Origin: Jeongeupia sp. HS-3
GTDB lineage: Bacteria; Pseudomonadota; Gammaproteobacteria; Burkholderiales; Chitinibacteraceae
Assembly: GCF_015140455.1 (NCBI RefSeq)
Contig: NZ_AP024094.1
Span: 1,116,001 to 1,180,000, forward strand
Direction of reading: 5' to 3'
Length of the DNA stretch: 64,000 nucleotides
Positions 39,017-48,514 of this stretch are shown piece by piece. The notes beneath the pieces were generated by a model. That model worked only from the letters and a program-made list of their open reading frames with translations. It ran no database searches and was not told the DNA's origin. Each line of letters opens with the position of its first letter. Position 1 is the stretch's first letter. The position numbers and the translations under genes are program-made.

Positions 39017-41560
39017 TCAATCAATCAGCGCTTTGAGCTCGAACAACAGCTGCAGCGCGGCTCGCGGGCTCAGCTCGTCCGGATCGATCCCCGCCATTTT
39101 CTCGACGAGCGGATGAGGCTCGGCGAGCAGAATCGGCTCAAGCGGCGCACTGAACAAGTCGCCCTGATGGGTTTGTCCCAAACTGGATGACTCCAGCTCC
39201 GTCAATTTGCGCTTTGCCTGCCGGATAACTTCGCGCGGCACGCCCGCAAGCTGGGCCACGGCCACCCCGTAGCTTTGCGATGCGGGCCCCTCCTGCACCG
39301 CATGCAAAAACACAATCCGATCCTTGTGTTCAACCGCATCCAGATGAACATTGGCGACAACCGGGTAATCTTGCGCCAGCCGCGTCAGCTCGAAATAGTG
39401 CGTCGCGAACAGCGTATAGGCGCGGTTCTTTTCGATCAGCTGCCGGGCAATTGACCAGGCCAGCGCCAGCCCGTCAAAGGTGGACGTACCGCGCCCCACT
39501 TCATCCATCAGCACCAGACTGTGCTCGCTGGCGTTGTTGAGGATGTTGGCGGTTTCGGTCATTTCGACCATGAAGGTCGATCGCCCGCCAGCCAAATCAT
39601 CCGAGGCGCCGATACGGGTGAAGATCCGATCCACCTTGCCGATCACCGCGCTCGTTGCCGGCACATAACTGCCGATATGCGCCAGCAGCACGATCAGCGC
39701 CACCTGGCGCATATAGGTCGATTTACCGCCCATGTTCGGGCCGGTGATCAACAACAGCTTGCGCGCCGCGCTGAAGGTGACGCCGTTCGGAATGAAATCA
39801 TCGATTTGCGCCTCAACCACCGGATGCCGGCCGGCGTCGATATCGATACGCACCTCATCGACAAATTCCGGTGCCACATAGCCGCGGTCGTGCGCATGGC
39901 ATGCCAGGCAAGCCAACACATCGACGGTGGCGATCGCCTGTGCCGCCAGCCGCAATGCCGCCAATTGTGGCTGCAGCGCATCCAGCAAGGCCTCGAACAG
40001 TTGTTTTTCCAGCGCCAGCGCCCGGTCTTGCGCCGACAAGGCTTTTTCCTCGAAAACTTTCAGCTCGGGGGTGATGTAACGCTCGGCGTTTTTCATCGTC
40101 TGGCGGCGCCGATATTCCGGCGGCACCTTGTCGACATTGGCATTGCTGATTTCGATAAAGAAGCCGGCAACGCGGTTGTACTCGACCCGCAAGGTCGGAA
40201 TGCCGGTGCGCTCGCGCTCAAGCAGTTCCATGCGCTGCAGGTACTCGCCGCAATTGGCCTGAATGCCGCGCAGCTCATCCAGATCGGCCGAATAGCCGTC
40301 GGCGATCACGCCACCTTCGCGCAACACCACCGACGGCTCGGCCAGCACTGCTGCTGCAAGCAGCTCATGAATCTCGGCATCGGGCAGCAAGGCTTGGGCG
40401 AGGCCGGCAAAAAACGACGTATCGGGCAAGCTATCGCGCAGAGCCGGCAGCAAGGCCAGGCCATCGCGCAGACTCGACAGGTCGCGCGGCCGGGCGCTGC
40501 GCAAGGCGATGCGGGCGGCGATGCGCTCGATATCGGCGATGCCGTTCAGCGTCTCGTGCAGATCATTGGCCGAGCCCGCGTCGAGCAAGGCGGCGATCGC
40601 CGACTGTCGCTCCAGAATCGCCGCATGCTGGCGCAAGGGGTGATGCAGCCAATGCCGCAGGCTGCGCGAGCCCATGCTGGTGGCGCAGGCGTCGAGCAGC
40701 GAGAACAAGGTTGGCGCGGCCTCACCACGAATGGTCTCGGTCAGCTCCAGGTTGCGGCGTGTCGCCGGATCAAGCTCGATGTACTGGCTGGCGTGCTCGA
40801 CGCGCAAACCGGCCAGCGTCGGCAGCACGCCGCCCTGGGTCGTGCGCACGTATTCAAGCAAAGCGCCCGCACCGCCCAGCGCCAGCATATTGTCGGCAAT
40901 GCCGAAACCGGCGAGGTCGTGCGTAGCGAAATGGCGGGTCAACGCGCGCGTTGCGCTGTCCTGATCAAACTGCCACGGCGGCATCTGCCGCACCGGCACG
41001 GTCAGCAGATCGAGCAAGGCCAACTGGGTGTCGGACGAAACGACGACCTCGGCCGGACGCAGCCGTTCCAGCTCGGTCGGCAAGCGTTCGATCTCGGTAT
41101 CCATCACGGCGAAATCGCCCGAGGCGAGCGACAGCCAGGCCAGCCCCAACCGCCCCTTCAGCGCCACGATCGCCAGCAGGCGGTTTTCCTGCTTGTCGTC
41201 GAGCAAGGCGGCATCGGTCAGCGTGCCCGGCGTGACCACGCGAACCACCTTGCGCTCAAGCGGCCCCTTGGTCGTCGCCGGATCGCCGAACTGTTCGCAA
41301 ATCGCCACCGACTCGCCCAGCTTCACCAAACGCGCGAGGTATTGCTCAGCGGCGTGATACGGCAGGCCGGCCATCTTGATCGGCTGACCGGCGCTTTGAC
41401 CGCGCGTCGTCAGGGTGAGGTCGAGCAGCTTTGATGCCTTCACCGCATCGTCATAAAACAGCTCGTAGAAGTCGCCCATCCGGTAAAAAACCAGCTTATC
41501 CGGGTGATCGGCCTTGAGCTTGAGGTACTGCGCCATCATCGGGGTATGAGTTACGCCCAT
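39017..41560 (-). CDS. mutS: DNA mismatch repair protein MutS
   Basis: MutS recognises mismatched bases and starts mismatch repair with MutL. From ATG 41558-41560 the product has 847 residues, near the E. coli length. The mismatch-reading [11 protein letters not shown] motif (phenylalanine and glutamate that contact the mismatch) lies near residues 24-34. The C-terminal ATPase has Walker [10 protein letters not shown] with K613, followed by the [11 protein letters not shown] signature and the ATHYFELT switch. I prefer this ATG to the TTG at 41584, which adds only eight residues. mutL is not in the window. Confidence 0.97.
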   Translation of the reverse strand: MGVTHTPMMAQYLKLKADHPDKLVFYRMGDFYELFYDDAVKASKLLDLTLTTRGQSAGQPIKMAGLPYHAAEQYLARLVKLGESVAICEQFGDPATTKGPLERKVVRVVTPGTLTDAALLDDKQENRLLAIVALKGRLGLAWLSLASGDFAVMDTEIERLPTELERLRPAEVVVSSDTQLALLDLLTVPVRQMPPWQFDQDSATRALTRHFATHDLAGFGIADNMLALGGAGALLEYVRTTQGGVLPTLAGLRVEHASQYIELDPATRRNLELTETIRGEAAPTLFSLLDACATSMGSRSLRHWLHHPLRQHAAILERQSAIAALLDAGSANDLHETLNGIADIERIAARIALRSARPRDLSSLRDGLALLPALRDSLPDTSFFAGLAQALLPDAEIHELLAAAVLAEPSVVLREGGVIADGYSADLDELRGIQANCGEYLQRMELLERERTGIPTLRVEYNRVAGFFIEISNANVDKVPPEYRRRQTMKNAERYITPELKVFEEKALSAQDRALALEKQLFEALLDALQPQLAALRLAAQAIATVDVLACLACHAHDRGYVAPEFVDEVRIDIDAGRHPVVEAQIDDFIPNGVTFSAARKLLLITGPNMGGKSTYMRQVALIVLLAHIGSYVPATSAVIGKVDRIFTRIGASDDLAGGRSTFMVEMTETANILNNASEHSLVLMDEVGRGTSTFDGLALAWSIARQLIEKNRAYTLFATHYFELTRLAQDYPVVANVHLDAVEHKDRIVFLHAVQEGPASQSYGVAVAQLAGVPREVIRQAKRKLTELESSSLGQTHQGDLFSAPLEPILLAEPHPLVEKMAGIDPDELSPRAALQLLFELKALID

Positions 41561-41814
41561 GTTTTCATTTGCTTTTTTGGTCAACGGTTAAGGCCTGTCA
41601 AAAACGGATATTGCTTCAGGCCGAAATTCTAGCCGCTGTTGCGCTGGCTTACACCCCGCATTGCGGCGCCCGGCATGAAAATATTGCCAACATCAAGGCC
41701 GTTCACCGATTCGCCCTCGTCACCACCGCGATTTGCCGCTTTCCGGGCAAAATGGCGAACGCGGGCGATCGCCCCCGAACCTGCTCCTCACATTCAAATT
41801 CGCACTTGGCCCTC

Positions 41815-42438
41815 ATGGACAGCAATAACCGTCGCCGGCTCAAACAACTCAAGAAGCAACTGCAAGCAGCAAGCCGACCTGCTCCTTCCCGCCCACAAGC
41901 GCCAGCAGAGCCCGACGATCACACGCTTTTTCTGCTTGCGGCACAGGGCAGCACGCCATTGCGCCAGGTCCTTCGCTACCCGCACCCAAGCATACCGCCC
42001 AGCCCTTGGCCGCAGCAGCAGCGGACGCAAGCCATTGTGCAGACCGACGCAATGAGCGACTTCTGGCCCTGGGATGAATTGGCCACCGGCGAAGAGCTGC
42101 TGTATCTGCGTCCCGGGCAAAAGCTTGATACCTTGAAAAAACTCCGCCGTGGGCACTGGCTGGTGCAGGCCGAACTGGATCTGCACGGCTATGGCAGCGA
42201 TACGGCTCGGCAAATGGTCGGCGAGTTTCTTCATGCCGCGCAGCAGGCCCACCGCCGCTGCGTACGCATCATTCACGGCAAGGGCTTGAGCTCCAGAAAC
42301 CAGGAGCCGGTGCTGAAGCACAAACTCAAAAACTGGCTGGTACAACGTGATGAAGTATTGGCCTTCAGCCAGGCACGCCCGGCCGATGGCGGCAGCGGCG
42401 CGGTGTTGGTACTGCTCAAAAATCGGCCTGCTCGCTGA
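41815..42438 (+). CDS. Smr domain protein
   Basis: The 207-residue product from ATG 41815 has a basic N-terminal segment (NNRRRLKQLKKQLQAA), a disordered proline-rich stretch, and a C-terminal Smr domain (about 120-205) with the hallmark LDLHGY near residue 127 and IIHGKGLSS..., matching small MutS-related endonuclease-like proteins (SmrA/YdaL type in proteobacteria). Such domains nick or cleave nucleic acids; this protein could act on RNA or recombination intermediates. It is divergent from mutS, an arrangement that is probably coincidental. The open frame further upstream to 41569 is not supported. Confidence 0.87.
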   Translation: MDSNNRRRLKQLKKQLQAASRPAPSRPQAPAEPDDHTLFLLAAQGSTPLRQVLRYPHPSIPPSPWPQQQRTQAIVQTDAMSDFWPWDELATGEELLYLRPGQKLDTLKKLRRGHWLVQAELDLHGYGSDTARQMVGEFLHAAQQAHRRCVRIIHGKGLSSRNQEPVLKHKLKNWLVQRDEVLAFSQARPADGGSGAVLVLLKNRPAR

Positions 42439-42549
42439 CGCTTCACGTTCGCTTAACTGGCAAAGCCTAGTGTTTTCGCTTATTTTCTCGGGCGCCCTTG
42501 ATCTACCGTGTTCTTGGCCGCTCCGACACCAACGTAACTGGAACCACGC

Positions 42550-44223
42550 ATGACCGATTTCGCCAATAAGCGCTGGCCCAAATGGCTGCTGTTCATTTCT
42601 TTCGCCGTGCTGTGGTTCAGTACCCTGGGTTATCGGAAACTGATTTCTCCCGACGAAGGACGCTACGCCGAAATTGGCCGGGAAATGCTCGCCAGCGGCG
42701 ACTGGCTTACACCACGCCTCAACGCCATCAAGTATTTTGAAAAGCCCATCCTGCAATACTGGGCGACGGCGGCGAACTTCAAGTTGTTCGGCGAAACCGA
42801 ATTCGCCGCCCGCCTCTGGCCCGGCTTGACCGGGTTTATCGCGATCATCGCGCTTTATTTCACCGCCAAACGACTGTTCCGCCGCCGCAATGACGCCGAA
42901 ACCCGTGCCGTGGGCGCGTCGGTGATGCTTGCCAGCAGCCTGTGGTGGATCGGCAACGGGCACTTTCTGTCGCTGGATATGGGGGTGTCGAGCTTTCTGG
43001 CGATCGCGCTGTTCGCCTTCGTCTGGGCGCAACAGGACGACGCCTCGCCGCGGGAAAACCGCAACGCCATGCTCGTTGCCTGGGGCGCCATTGCGCTAGC
43101 GGTGATGTCCAAAGGTTTGATCGGACTGGTGTTCCCCGGTGGCACACTGATCATCTATTCGTTGTGGACGCGGGACTGGAAACCCTGGACGCGGATGCAC
43201 TTCGTCAAAGGCATTGCACTGTTGCTGCTGATCACCGCGCCGTGGTTCGTCATGGTGTCGCGCACCAATCCAGAGTTTGCCCACTTCTTCTTCATTCACG
43301 AACACTTCCAGCGTTTCGCCACCGACGAAGCCCGCCGCGACGGCTCGTGGTGGTATTTCGTGCCGGTATTGCTCGCCGGCATGCTGCCGTGGACCGCGCT
43401 GTTGCCGCAGATTATCCGCGCCGGCTGGCTAAGTCGTCCGTCACAACGCTTCCAAGCGCAGCGTTTTCTACTGGCCTGGGCCGTTCTGATCTTTCTGTTT
43501 TTCTCGAAATCACAATCGAAACTGCCGTCCTACATTCTGCCGATGTTCCCGGCGCTGGCGCTGCTCGCCGGCTACACGCTGATCGAGCTGCGCCGACGCA
43601 GCTGGCTGTGGCTGAGCGGGACGATGCTGACGCTTGGCATTGCCATGATGGTGGCGGCGCCCTTCATCGCAGCCAAAGGCAGCGACAAAACCCCACAAAT
43701 CTACAATGCGGCGTTCTCGCAGTGGGCACTCATTGGCGGCATCGTCATCACGGTGACGGCACTGTTTGCGCTATGGAGCGCCATCCGCCACCGGTTTGAT
43801 CTGACGCTGATCGCACTGGCGGCCAGCGGCCTGATCGGCGCGCAGATTCCGATGCTGGGCCATAACGAATTCGCCGCAACCAATTCAAGCTATCACCTGA
43901 TCGACGTGATCAAACCGCAACTAAAAGCCGACAGCACGGTTTATATGTATCGCTACTATGACCAGACCGTGCCGTTTTATCTGAAGCGACCGGTACAGCT
44001 GGTCGACTACACCGACGAATTCAAGCTTGGCCAGACGCAAGAACCGGGGAAGCTGATGAATACCGAAGCCTTTCTGATCCACTGGCGTAACGATCCGGCG
44101 CCAGTGGTGATCACTAACCCCGACCACTTTCGCCTGCTGCAACGGCAAGGCCTGAGCATGCAGATCCTCGCCAGCGATCCACGCCGCATTGCCTTTACCC
44201 GCCCCGCATCTGCATCGAACTAA
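42550..44223 (+). CDS. arnT: Aminoarabinose or sugar transferase of the ArnT family (GT83)
   Basis: ArnT moves 4-amino-4-deoxy-L-arabinose from undecaprenyl phosphate to lipid A, reducing negative charge and giving resistance to cationic peptides and polymyxin. The 557-residue membrane protein has about twelve segments and the first-loop acidic motif SPDEGRYAEIGREML with KPILQYW, as in PMT-type glycosyltransferases. It starts an operon with arnB, arnC and the two arnA halves: only 11 bases separate it from arnB. The C-terminal soluble domain is short. Confidence 0.9.
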   Translation: MTDFANKRWPKWLLFISFAVLWFSTLGYRKLISPDEGRYAEIGREMLASGDWLTPRLNAIKYFEKPILQYWATAANFKLFGETEFAARLWPGLTGFIAIIALYFTAKRLFRRRNDAETRAVGASVMLASSLWWIGNGHFLSLDMGVSSFLAIALFAFVWAQQDDASPRENRNAMLVAWGAIALAVMSKGLIGLVFPGGTLIIYSLWTRDWKPWTRMHFVKGIALLLLITAPWFVMVSRTNPEFAHFFFIHEHFQRFATDEARRDGSWWYFVPVLLAGMLPWTALLPQIIRAGWLSRPSQRFQAQRFLLAWAVLIFLFFSKSQSKLPSYILPMFPALALLAGYTLIELRRRSWLWLSGTMLTLGIAMMVAAPFIAAKGSDKTPQIYNAAFSQWALIGGIVITVTALFALWSAIRHRFDLTLIALAASGLIGAQIPMLGHNEFAATNSSYHLIDVIKPQLKADSTVYMYRYYDQTVPFYLKRPVQLVDYTDEFKLGQTQEPGKLMNTEAFLIHWRNDPAPVVITNPDHFRLLQRQGLSMQILASDPRRIAFTRPASASN

Positions 44224-44234
44224 TCGAGATCACC

Positions 44235-45359
44235 ATGGATTTTCTGCCCTTCACCCGTCCGAGCATTGACGAAGAAACGATCGCCGACGTTGCCAGCGTC
44301 TTGCGTTCCGGCTGGATCACCAGCGGCCCCAAGGTGGCAGCACTCGAAGCGGCGCTATCGGACTACTTCGGTAGTCGGCCGGTGCGCGTCGTCACGTCGG
44401 CAACCGGGGCGATGGAAATCGCCTTGCGCCTGATCGGCTTGCAGCCGGGCGATGAAGTCATTACCACCGCAATGACCTGGGTCGCGACGAGCAATGTCAT
44501 CATCAACGCCGGCGGCAAGCCGGTGTTTGTAGACATTGATCCGGCAACGCGCAATATCGACCTCGAACTGATCGAAGCGGCGATCACCCCGCGCACCCGC
44601 GCCATCCTGCCGGTCGACCTCGCCGGCCTGCCGGTCGATCGAGACCGGCTCTACGCCATCGCCAGCAAGCACAAGCTGCGGGTGATCGAAGACGCCGCGC
44701 AGGCACAGGGCGCAACGTGGAATGGCCAGCGCATCGGCAGCTTCGGTGACTTGTGCTCGGTATCGTTCCACCCGAACAAGAACATGACCACCATCGAAGG
44801 TGGCGCGCTGATCATGAATACGATCGAGGAAGCGCGCCTGTTCGAGAAATGGCGCTTGCAGGGCGTCACCCGCCTGCCCGATGGCACCATGGACGTCGAC
44901 CTGCCCGGCGGCAAATACAACCTCACCGACGTAGCCGCAGCGGTCGGACTTGGTCAACTCAAGCACCTCGAGGCCTTCAACAAGCGCCGAGCCGAGCTGG
45001 CCGAACGCTATTTCGCCAAGATCGACCGTTCGCTCGGGCTGGCGCTGCCGATCGAATCAGCACAAAGCAACTGGCATATGTTCCAGATCCTGCTGCCGCT
45101 CGAACGGATGAGCATCAGTCGCGGCGAGTTCATCACCCGCATGAAGGACGCCGGTATCGGTGTTGGCGTGCATTACCCGGCCTTGCATCTGTTCAGCTAT
45201 TACCGTGGCCTGGGTTACGTGGAGGGCATGTATCCGCACGCCGAGCACGTCGGCGCCAGCACCATCAGCCTGCCGCTGTTCCCGGCGATGATCGAATCGG
45301 ATGTCGATCGCGTTTGCGATGCCCTCACCGCCGTACTGGCGCCGGTGTTGCACGGATGA
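44235..45359 (+). CDS. arnB: UDP-4-amino-4-deoxy-L-arabinose aminotransferase ArnB
   Basis: ArnB transfers an amino group from glutamate to UDP-4-keto-pentose, using pyridoxal phosphate. The 374-residue DegT/DnrJ-family protein has the cofactor lysine K182 in SFHPNKNMTTIEGG, the DAAQAQGA region just before it, and the N-terminal FLPFTRPSIDEET typical of ArnB. Its stop overlaps the arnC start as ATGA. Confidence 0.96.
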   Translation: MDFLPFTRPSIDEETIADVASVLRSGWITSGPKVAALEAALSDYFGSRPVRVVTSATGAMEIALRLIGLQPGDEVITTAMTWVATSNVIINAGGKPVFVDIDPATRNIDLELIEAAITPRTRAILPVDLAGLPVDRDRLYAIASKHKLRVIEDAAQAQGATWNGQRIGSFGDLCSVSFHPNKNMTTIEGGALIMNTIEEARLFEKWRLQGVTRLPDGTMDVDLPGGKYNLTDVAAAVGLGQLKHLEAFNKRRAELAERYFAKIDRSLGLALPIESAQSNWHMFQILLPLERMSISRGEFITRMKDAGIGVGVHYPALHLFSYYRGLGYVEGMYPHAEHVGASTISLPLFPAMIESDVDRVCDALTAVLAPVLHG

Positions 45360-46390
45360 AAACAACCATGACTTCATCACCGCTTAAACCTGCGCCGGCA
45401 TCATGGCAGACAACCATGAACATGCCTGAAACCGAATTGCCGCACATGACTCAACCGATCGTCTCCATCGTCATCCCCGTTTACAACGAGGAAGAAGGTC
45501 TCGCTGCGCTGTTCGAGCGCCTGTACCCGGCGCTCGATGCGCTGGGCAAGTCCTACGAAGTGCTGTTCATCAACGACGGCAGTCGTGACCGCTCGCCAGC
45601 CATGCTCGCCGACCAGTTCCACGCCCGCCCCGATGTGACCCGCGTGATCCTGTTCAACGGCAACTTCGGCCAGCATCGCGCCATTCTGGCCGGGTTCGAG
45701 CACGCGCGCGGTCAACAGATCGTCACGCTCGACGCCGATCTGCAGAACCCGCCCGAGGACATCAAGACCTTGCTCGACGAGATGGACAAGGGCCACGACT
45801 ACGTCGGCTCGATCCGCCGCCAGCGCAACGACTCGGTCTGGCGCCACGTCGCCAGCCGCGCGATGAACCGGCTGCGCGAAAAGCTCACCCGCATCAAGAT
45901 GACCGATCAAGGCTGCATGCTGCGCGCCTACAGCCGCCGCATTATCGATACGATCAATATGTGCAACGAGATGCACACCTTCATTCCCGCGCTGGCGTAT
46001 TCGTTCGCGCAGAATCCGACCGAAGTCGTCGTCGGCCATGAAGAGCGCTTTGCCGGTGAATCCAAGTATTCGATCTACAGCCTGATCCGGCTGAACTTCG
46101 ACCTGATGACCGGTTTTTCGATCGTGCCGCTGCAGATGTTCTCGATGCTCGGCATGGTCATTTCGACGCTGTCGGGCTTTCTTGTGCTCTACCTCGTCGG
46201 CCGCCGCTTCATCATCGGCCCCGAAGAAGGTGGTCTGTTCACGCTGTTCGCCGTCGCCTTTCTCTTGATCGGCATTGCACTGTTCGGCATCGGGCTGCTG
46301 GGTGAGTACATCGGGCGGATTTATCACGAGGTGCGCCAGCGGCCGCGCTATCTGATCGCCGGCATTCTTGAAAAGCAGGCTGGCGAATGA
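45356..46390 (+). CDS. arnC: Undecaprenyl-phosphate 4-deoxy-4-formamido-L-arabinose transferase ArnC
   Basis: ArnC moves the formylated amino-sugar onto undecaprenyl phosphate at the inner membrane. The 344-residue product has a GT2 domain (IVSIVIPVYNEEEGL, DADLQNPPED with the DxD-like site, QGCMLRAY) and two C-terminal membrane segments (about 255-320), followed by GEYIGRIY..VR.RPRY. The ATG at 45356 overlaps the arnB stop; later in-frame ATGs (45416, 45446) would remove a nonconserved N-terminal tail of about 20-30 residues, so the true start is uncertain. Stop overlaps the next gene by four bases. Confidence 0.93.
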   Translation: MKTTMTSSPLKPAPASWQTTMNMPETELPHMTQPIVSIVIPVYNEEEGLAALFERLYPALDALGKSYEVLFINDGSRDRSPAMLADQFHARPDVTRVILFNGNFGQHRAILAGFEHARGQQIVTLDADLQNPPEDIKTLLDEMDKGHDYVGSIRRQRNDSVWRHVASRAMNRLREKLTRIKMTDQGCMLRAYSRRIIDTINMCNEMHTFIPALAYSFAQNPTEVVVGHEERFAGESKYSIYSLIRLNFDLMTGFSIVPLQMFSMLGMVISTLSGFLVLYLVGRRFIIGPEEGGLFTLFAVAFLLIGIALFGIGLLGEYIGRIYHEVRQRPRYLIAGILEKQAGE

Positions 46391-47304
46391 CCCGCGCCGT
46401 CGTTTTTGCCTACCACAACGTCGGCGTTCGCAGCCTCAAGGTCTTGCTGGCCCAAGGCGTACAGATCGATCTGGTCGTGACGCACGAAGACAACCCGAAC
46501 GAGAACATCTGGTTCGACTCGGTGGCGCAGCTGTGCGGCGATTACGACATCCCCTGCATCACGCCAACCGACCCGAACACGCCCGAGACCGAAGCGCGCA
46601 TTGCCGCGCTCGCACCGGATTTCGTGTTCTCATTCTACTATCGCCACATGCTGAGGGCGCCGATTCTCGCCGCGCCGAGCCGAGGCGCATTCAATCTGCA
46701 CGGTTCGCTGCTGCCCAAATACCGTGGCCGCGTACCGGTGAACTGGGCGATCATTCACGGCGAACTCGAGACCGGCGTCACCTTGCACGTAATGAACATC
46801 AAGCCCGACAACGGCGCGATCGTCGACCAGTTCGCGATCCCCATCCTGCCCGACGACACCGCGCACGATGTGTTCGAGAAGGTCGCAGTGGCTGGCGAGC
46901 TGTGCCTGCACCGCGCGCTACCCCGACTCATCGATGGCACCGCGACGCTGACGCAGCAAGATCTCAGCCTTGGTGGCTATTTTGGCGGCCGCAAGGCGGA
47001 AGACGGCAGGATCGACTGGCGGCAATCGGCGCAACAGCTGCACAACCTGATCCGCGCGGTGACTCGCCCTTATCCGGGCGCCTTCGGCGACACGGCACAA
47101 GGCCTGCTAACGCTGTGGCGCAGCCGCTGTGTGGCAACGGCGCCGGATTGCCCCGACACGGCCGGCTGCGTACTCTGGGCCGCTTCGGACAAACTCTGGC
47201 TCAAGATGAGCGACGGCAGCCTGCTTAGGGTGCTTGAGGCCGATCTTGACCATGCACCACTGACGCCGGCACGGCTGACGCAAGCACTCGTGCTCGCCGC
47301 CTGA
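46387..47304 (+). CDS. arnA: UDP-aminoarabinose formyltransferase (ArnA N-terminal half as a separate protein)
   Basis: This enzyme formylates UDP-4-amino-4-deoxy-L-arabinose with 10-formyl-tetrahydrofolate. The 305-residue product matches the first half of E. coli ArnA, with the formyl transfer residues N103, H105 (in FNLHGSLLPKYRGR) and D141 (in IKPDNGAIV) at almost the same positions as in ArnA. In enterobacteria this domain is fused to the decarboxylase; here it is a free-standing gene with the decarboxylase encoded 45 bases downstream. The start overlaps the arnC stop as ATGA. Confidence 0.93.
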   Translation: MTRAVVFAYHNVGVRSLKVLLAQGVQIDLVVTHEDNPNENIWFDSVAQLCGDYDIPCITPTDPNTPETEARIAALAPDFVFSFYYRHMLRAPILAAPSRGAFNLHGSLLPKYRGRVPVNWAIIHGELETGVTLHVMNIKPDNGAIVDQFAIPILPDDTAHDVFEKVAVAGELCLHRALPRLIDGTATLTQQDLSLGGYFGGRKAEDGRIDWRQSAQQLHNLIRAVTRPYPGAFGDTAQGLLTLWRSRCVATAPDCPDTAGCVLWAASDKLWLKMSDGSLLRVLEADLDHAPLTPARLTQALVLAA

Positions 47305-47349
47305 ACATTACGAATTTGAACACCCCAGATTTACTAGGCAGACCAGACA

Positions 47350-48393
47350 ATGAAAAAAGTCCTCATCCTCGGTGTCAACGGCTTTATCGGCCACCACCTG
47401 ACCAAGCGCATCCTCGAAACGACCGACTGGGAAGTTTTCGGCATGGATATGTACGCCGGCAAGGTCGGCGAATTCCTTGGTCACCCGCGCTTTCATTTTT
47501 TTGAAGGCGACATCACCATCAATCAGGAATGGATCGAGTATCACGTCAAGAAATGCGACGTCGTGCTGCCACTGGTTGCAATCGCCACGCCGGCGACCTA
47601 TGTGCAGGAACCGCTGCGCGTGTTCGAACTCGACTTCGAAGCCAACCTGCCGATCATCAAGTGGTGCGTGAAGTACAAGAAGCGCGTGGTCTTCCCGTCG
47701 ACGTCTGAAGTCTATGGCATGTGCAAGGACGGCGAGTTCGACCCGGAAAACTCCGAACTGGTCTACGGCCCGATCAACAAGCCGCGCTGGATCTACGCCT
47801 GCTCCAAGCAGCTGATGGACCGCGTCATCGCCGCCTACGGCCAGCAGGAAGGCCTCGATTACACACTGTTCCGCCCGTTCAACTGGATCGGCGCCGGCCT
47901 TGACAGCATTCACACGACCAAAGAAGGCTCGAGTCGCGTCATCACCCAGTTCCTCGGCCACATCGTTCGCGGCGAGACCATCAAACTGGTCGACGGCGGC
48001 GAACAAAAGCGCGCATTCACCTATATCGATGACGGCATCGCCGCACTGATGAAGATCATCGACAACAAGGACGGCAAGGCATCGGGGCAGATCTACAACA
48101 TCGGCAATCCGGTGAACAACTTCTCGGTACGTGAACTGGCAACGATGATGATCGACCTGGCCAAGCAGTACCCGGAGTACGCGGAAGGCGTGGCCAAGGT
48201 GCAGGTCGTTGAAACCACTTCGGGCGAATACTACGGCAAGGGTTATCAGGACGTGCAGAACCGCGTGCCCAAGATCGACAACACCAAAAATGACCTGGAC
48301 TGGGCGCCGACGGTGAATATGGCCGATGCGCTGAAGGGTATTTTCGACGCGTACAAGGACCAGGTCGCCGAAGCCCGCAGCCTCGTCGACTAA
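47350..48393 (+). CDS. arnA: UDP-glucuronate decarboxylase (ArnA C-terminal half as a separate protein)
   Basis: This enzyme oxidises and decarboxylates UDP-glucuronate to UDP-4-keto-pentose with NAD+, the committed step to aminoarabinose. The 347-residue SDR protein has the nucleotide motif GVNGFIG (8-14), S119-E120 in PSTSEVYG, and the catalytic pair Y149/K153 in IYACSKQ. The conserved arginine used in decarboxylation fits R in QNRVPKI. UDP-glucuronate is supplied by ugd at 51363-52682. It ends the arn operon and is followed by a terminator. Confidence 0.95.
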   Translation: MKKVLILGVNGFIGHHLTKRILETTDWEVFGMDMYAGKVGEFLGHPRFHFFEGDITINQEWIEYHVKKCDVVLPLVAIATPATYVQEPLRVFELDFEANLPIIKWCVKYKKRVVFPSTSEVYGMCKDGEFDPENSELVYGPINKPRWIYACSKQLMDRVIAAYGQQEGLDYTLFRPFNWIGAGLDSIHTTKEGSSRVITQFLGHIVRGETIKLVDGGEQKRAFTYIDDGIAALMKIIDNKDGKASGQIYNIGNPVNNFSVRELATMMIDLAKQYPEYAEGVAKVQVVETTSGEYYGKGYQDVQNRVPKIDNTKNDLDWAPTVNMADALKGIFDAYKDQVAEARSLVD

Positions 48394-48411
48394 GCAGACG
48401 CGGCATCGAAG

Positions 48412-48441
48412 AAAACCGGAAGCACGCCTTCCGGTTTTTTT
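48412..48441 (+). terminator. Rho-independent terminator after the arn operon
   Basis: The stem ACCGGAAG/CTTCCGGT is followed by a run of seven T. Confidence 0.9.
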
Positions 48442-48514
48442 ATTGCATCACTTGCGCCCATGCCGCCCTGCAGCAGGGGGTGACTCCCTATAATGCAAGA
48501 GCATTCCGCGCCCA

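Noticed and set aside
39521-41434. 637-codon open frame on the plus strand
   Set aside because: It is the antisense shadow of mutS; its translation is rich in Gln/Arg/His without domain pattern.
42439-42549. PmrA/PhoP-type operator before the arn operon
   Set aside because: A single CTTAAC half-site is visible without the second repeat at the required spacing.
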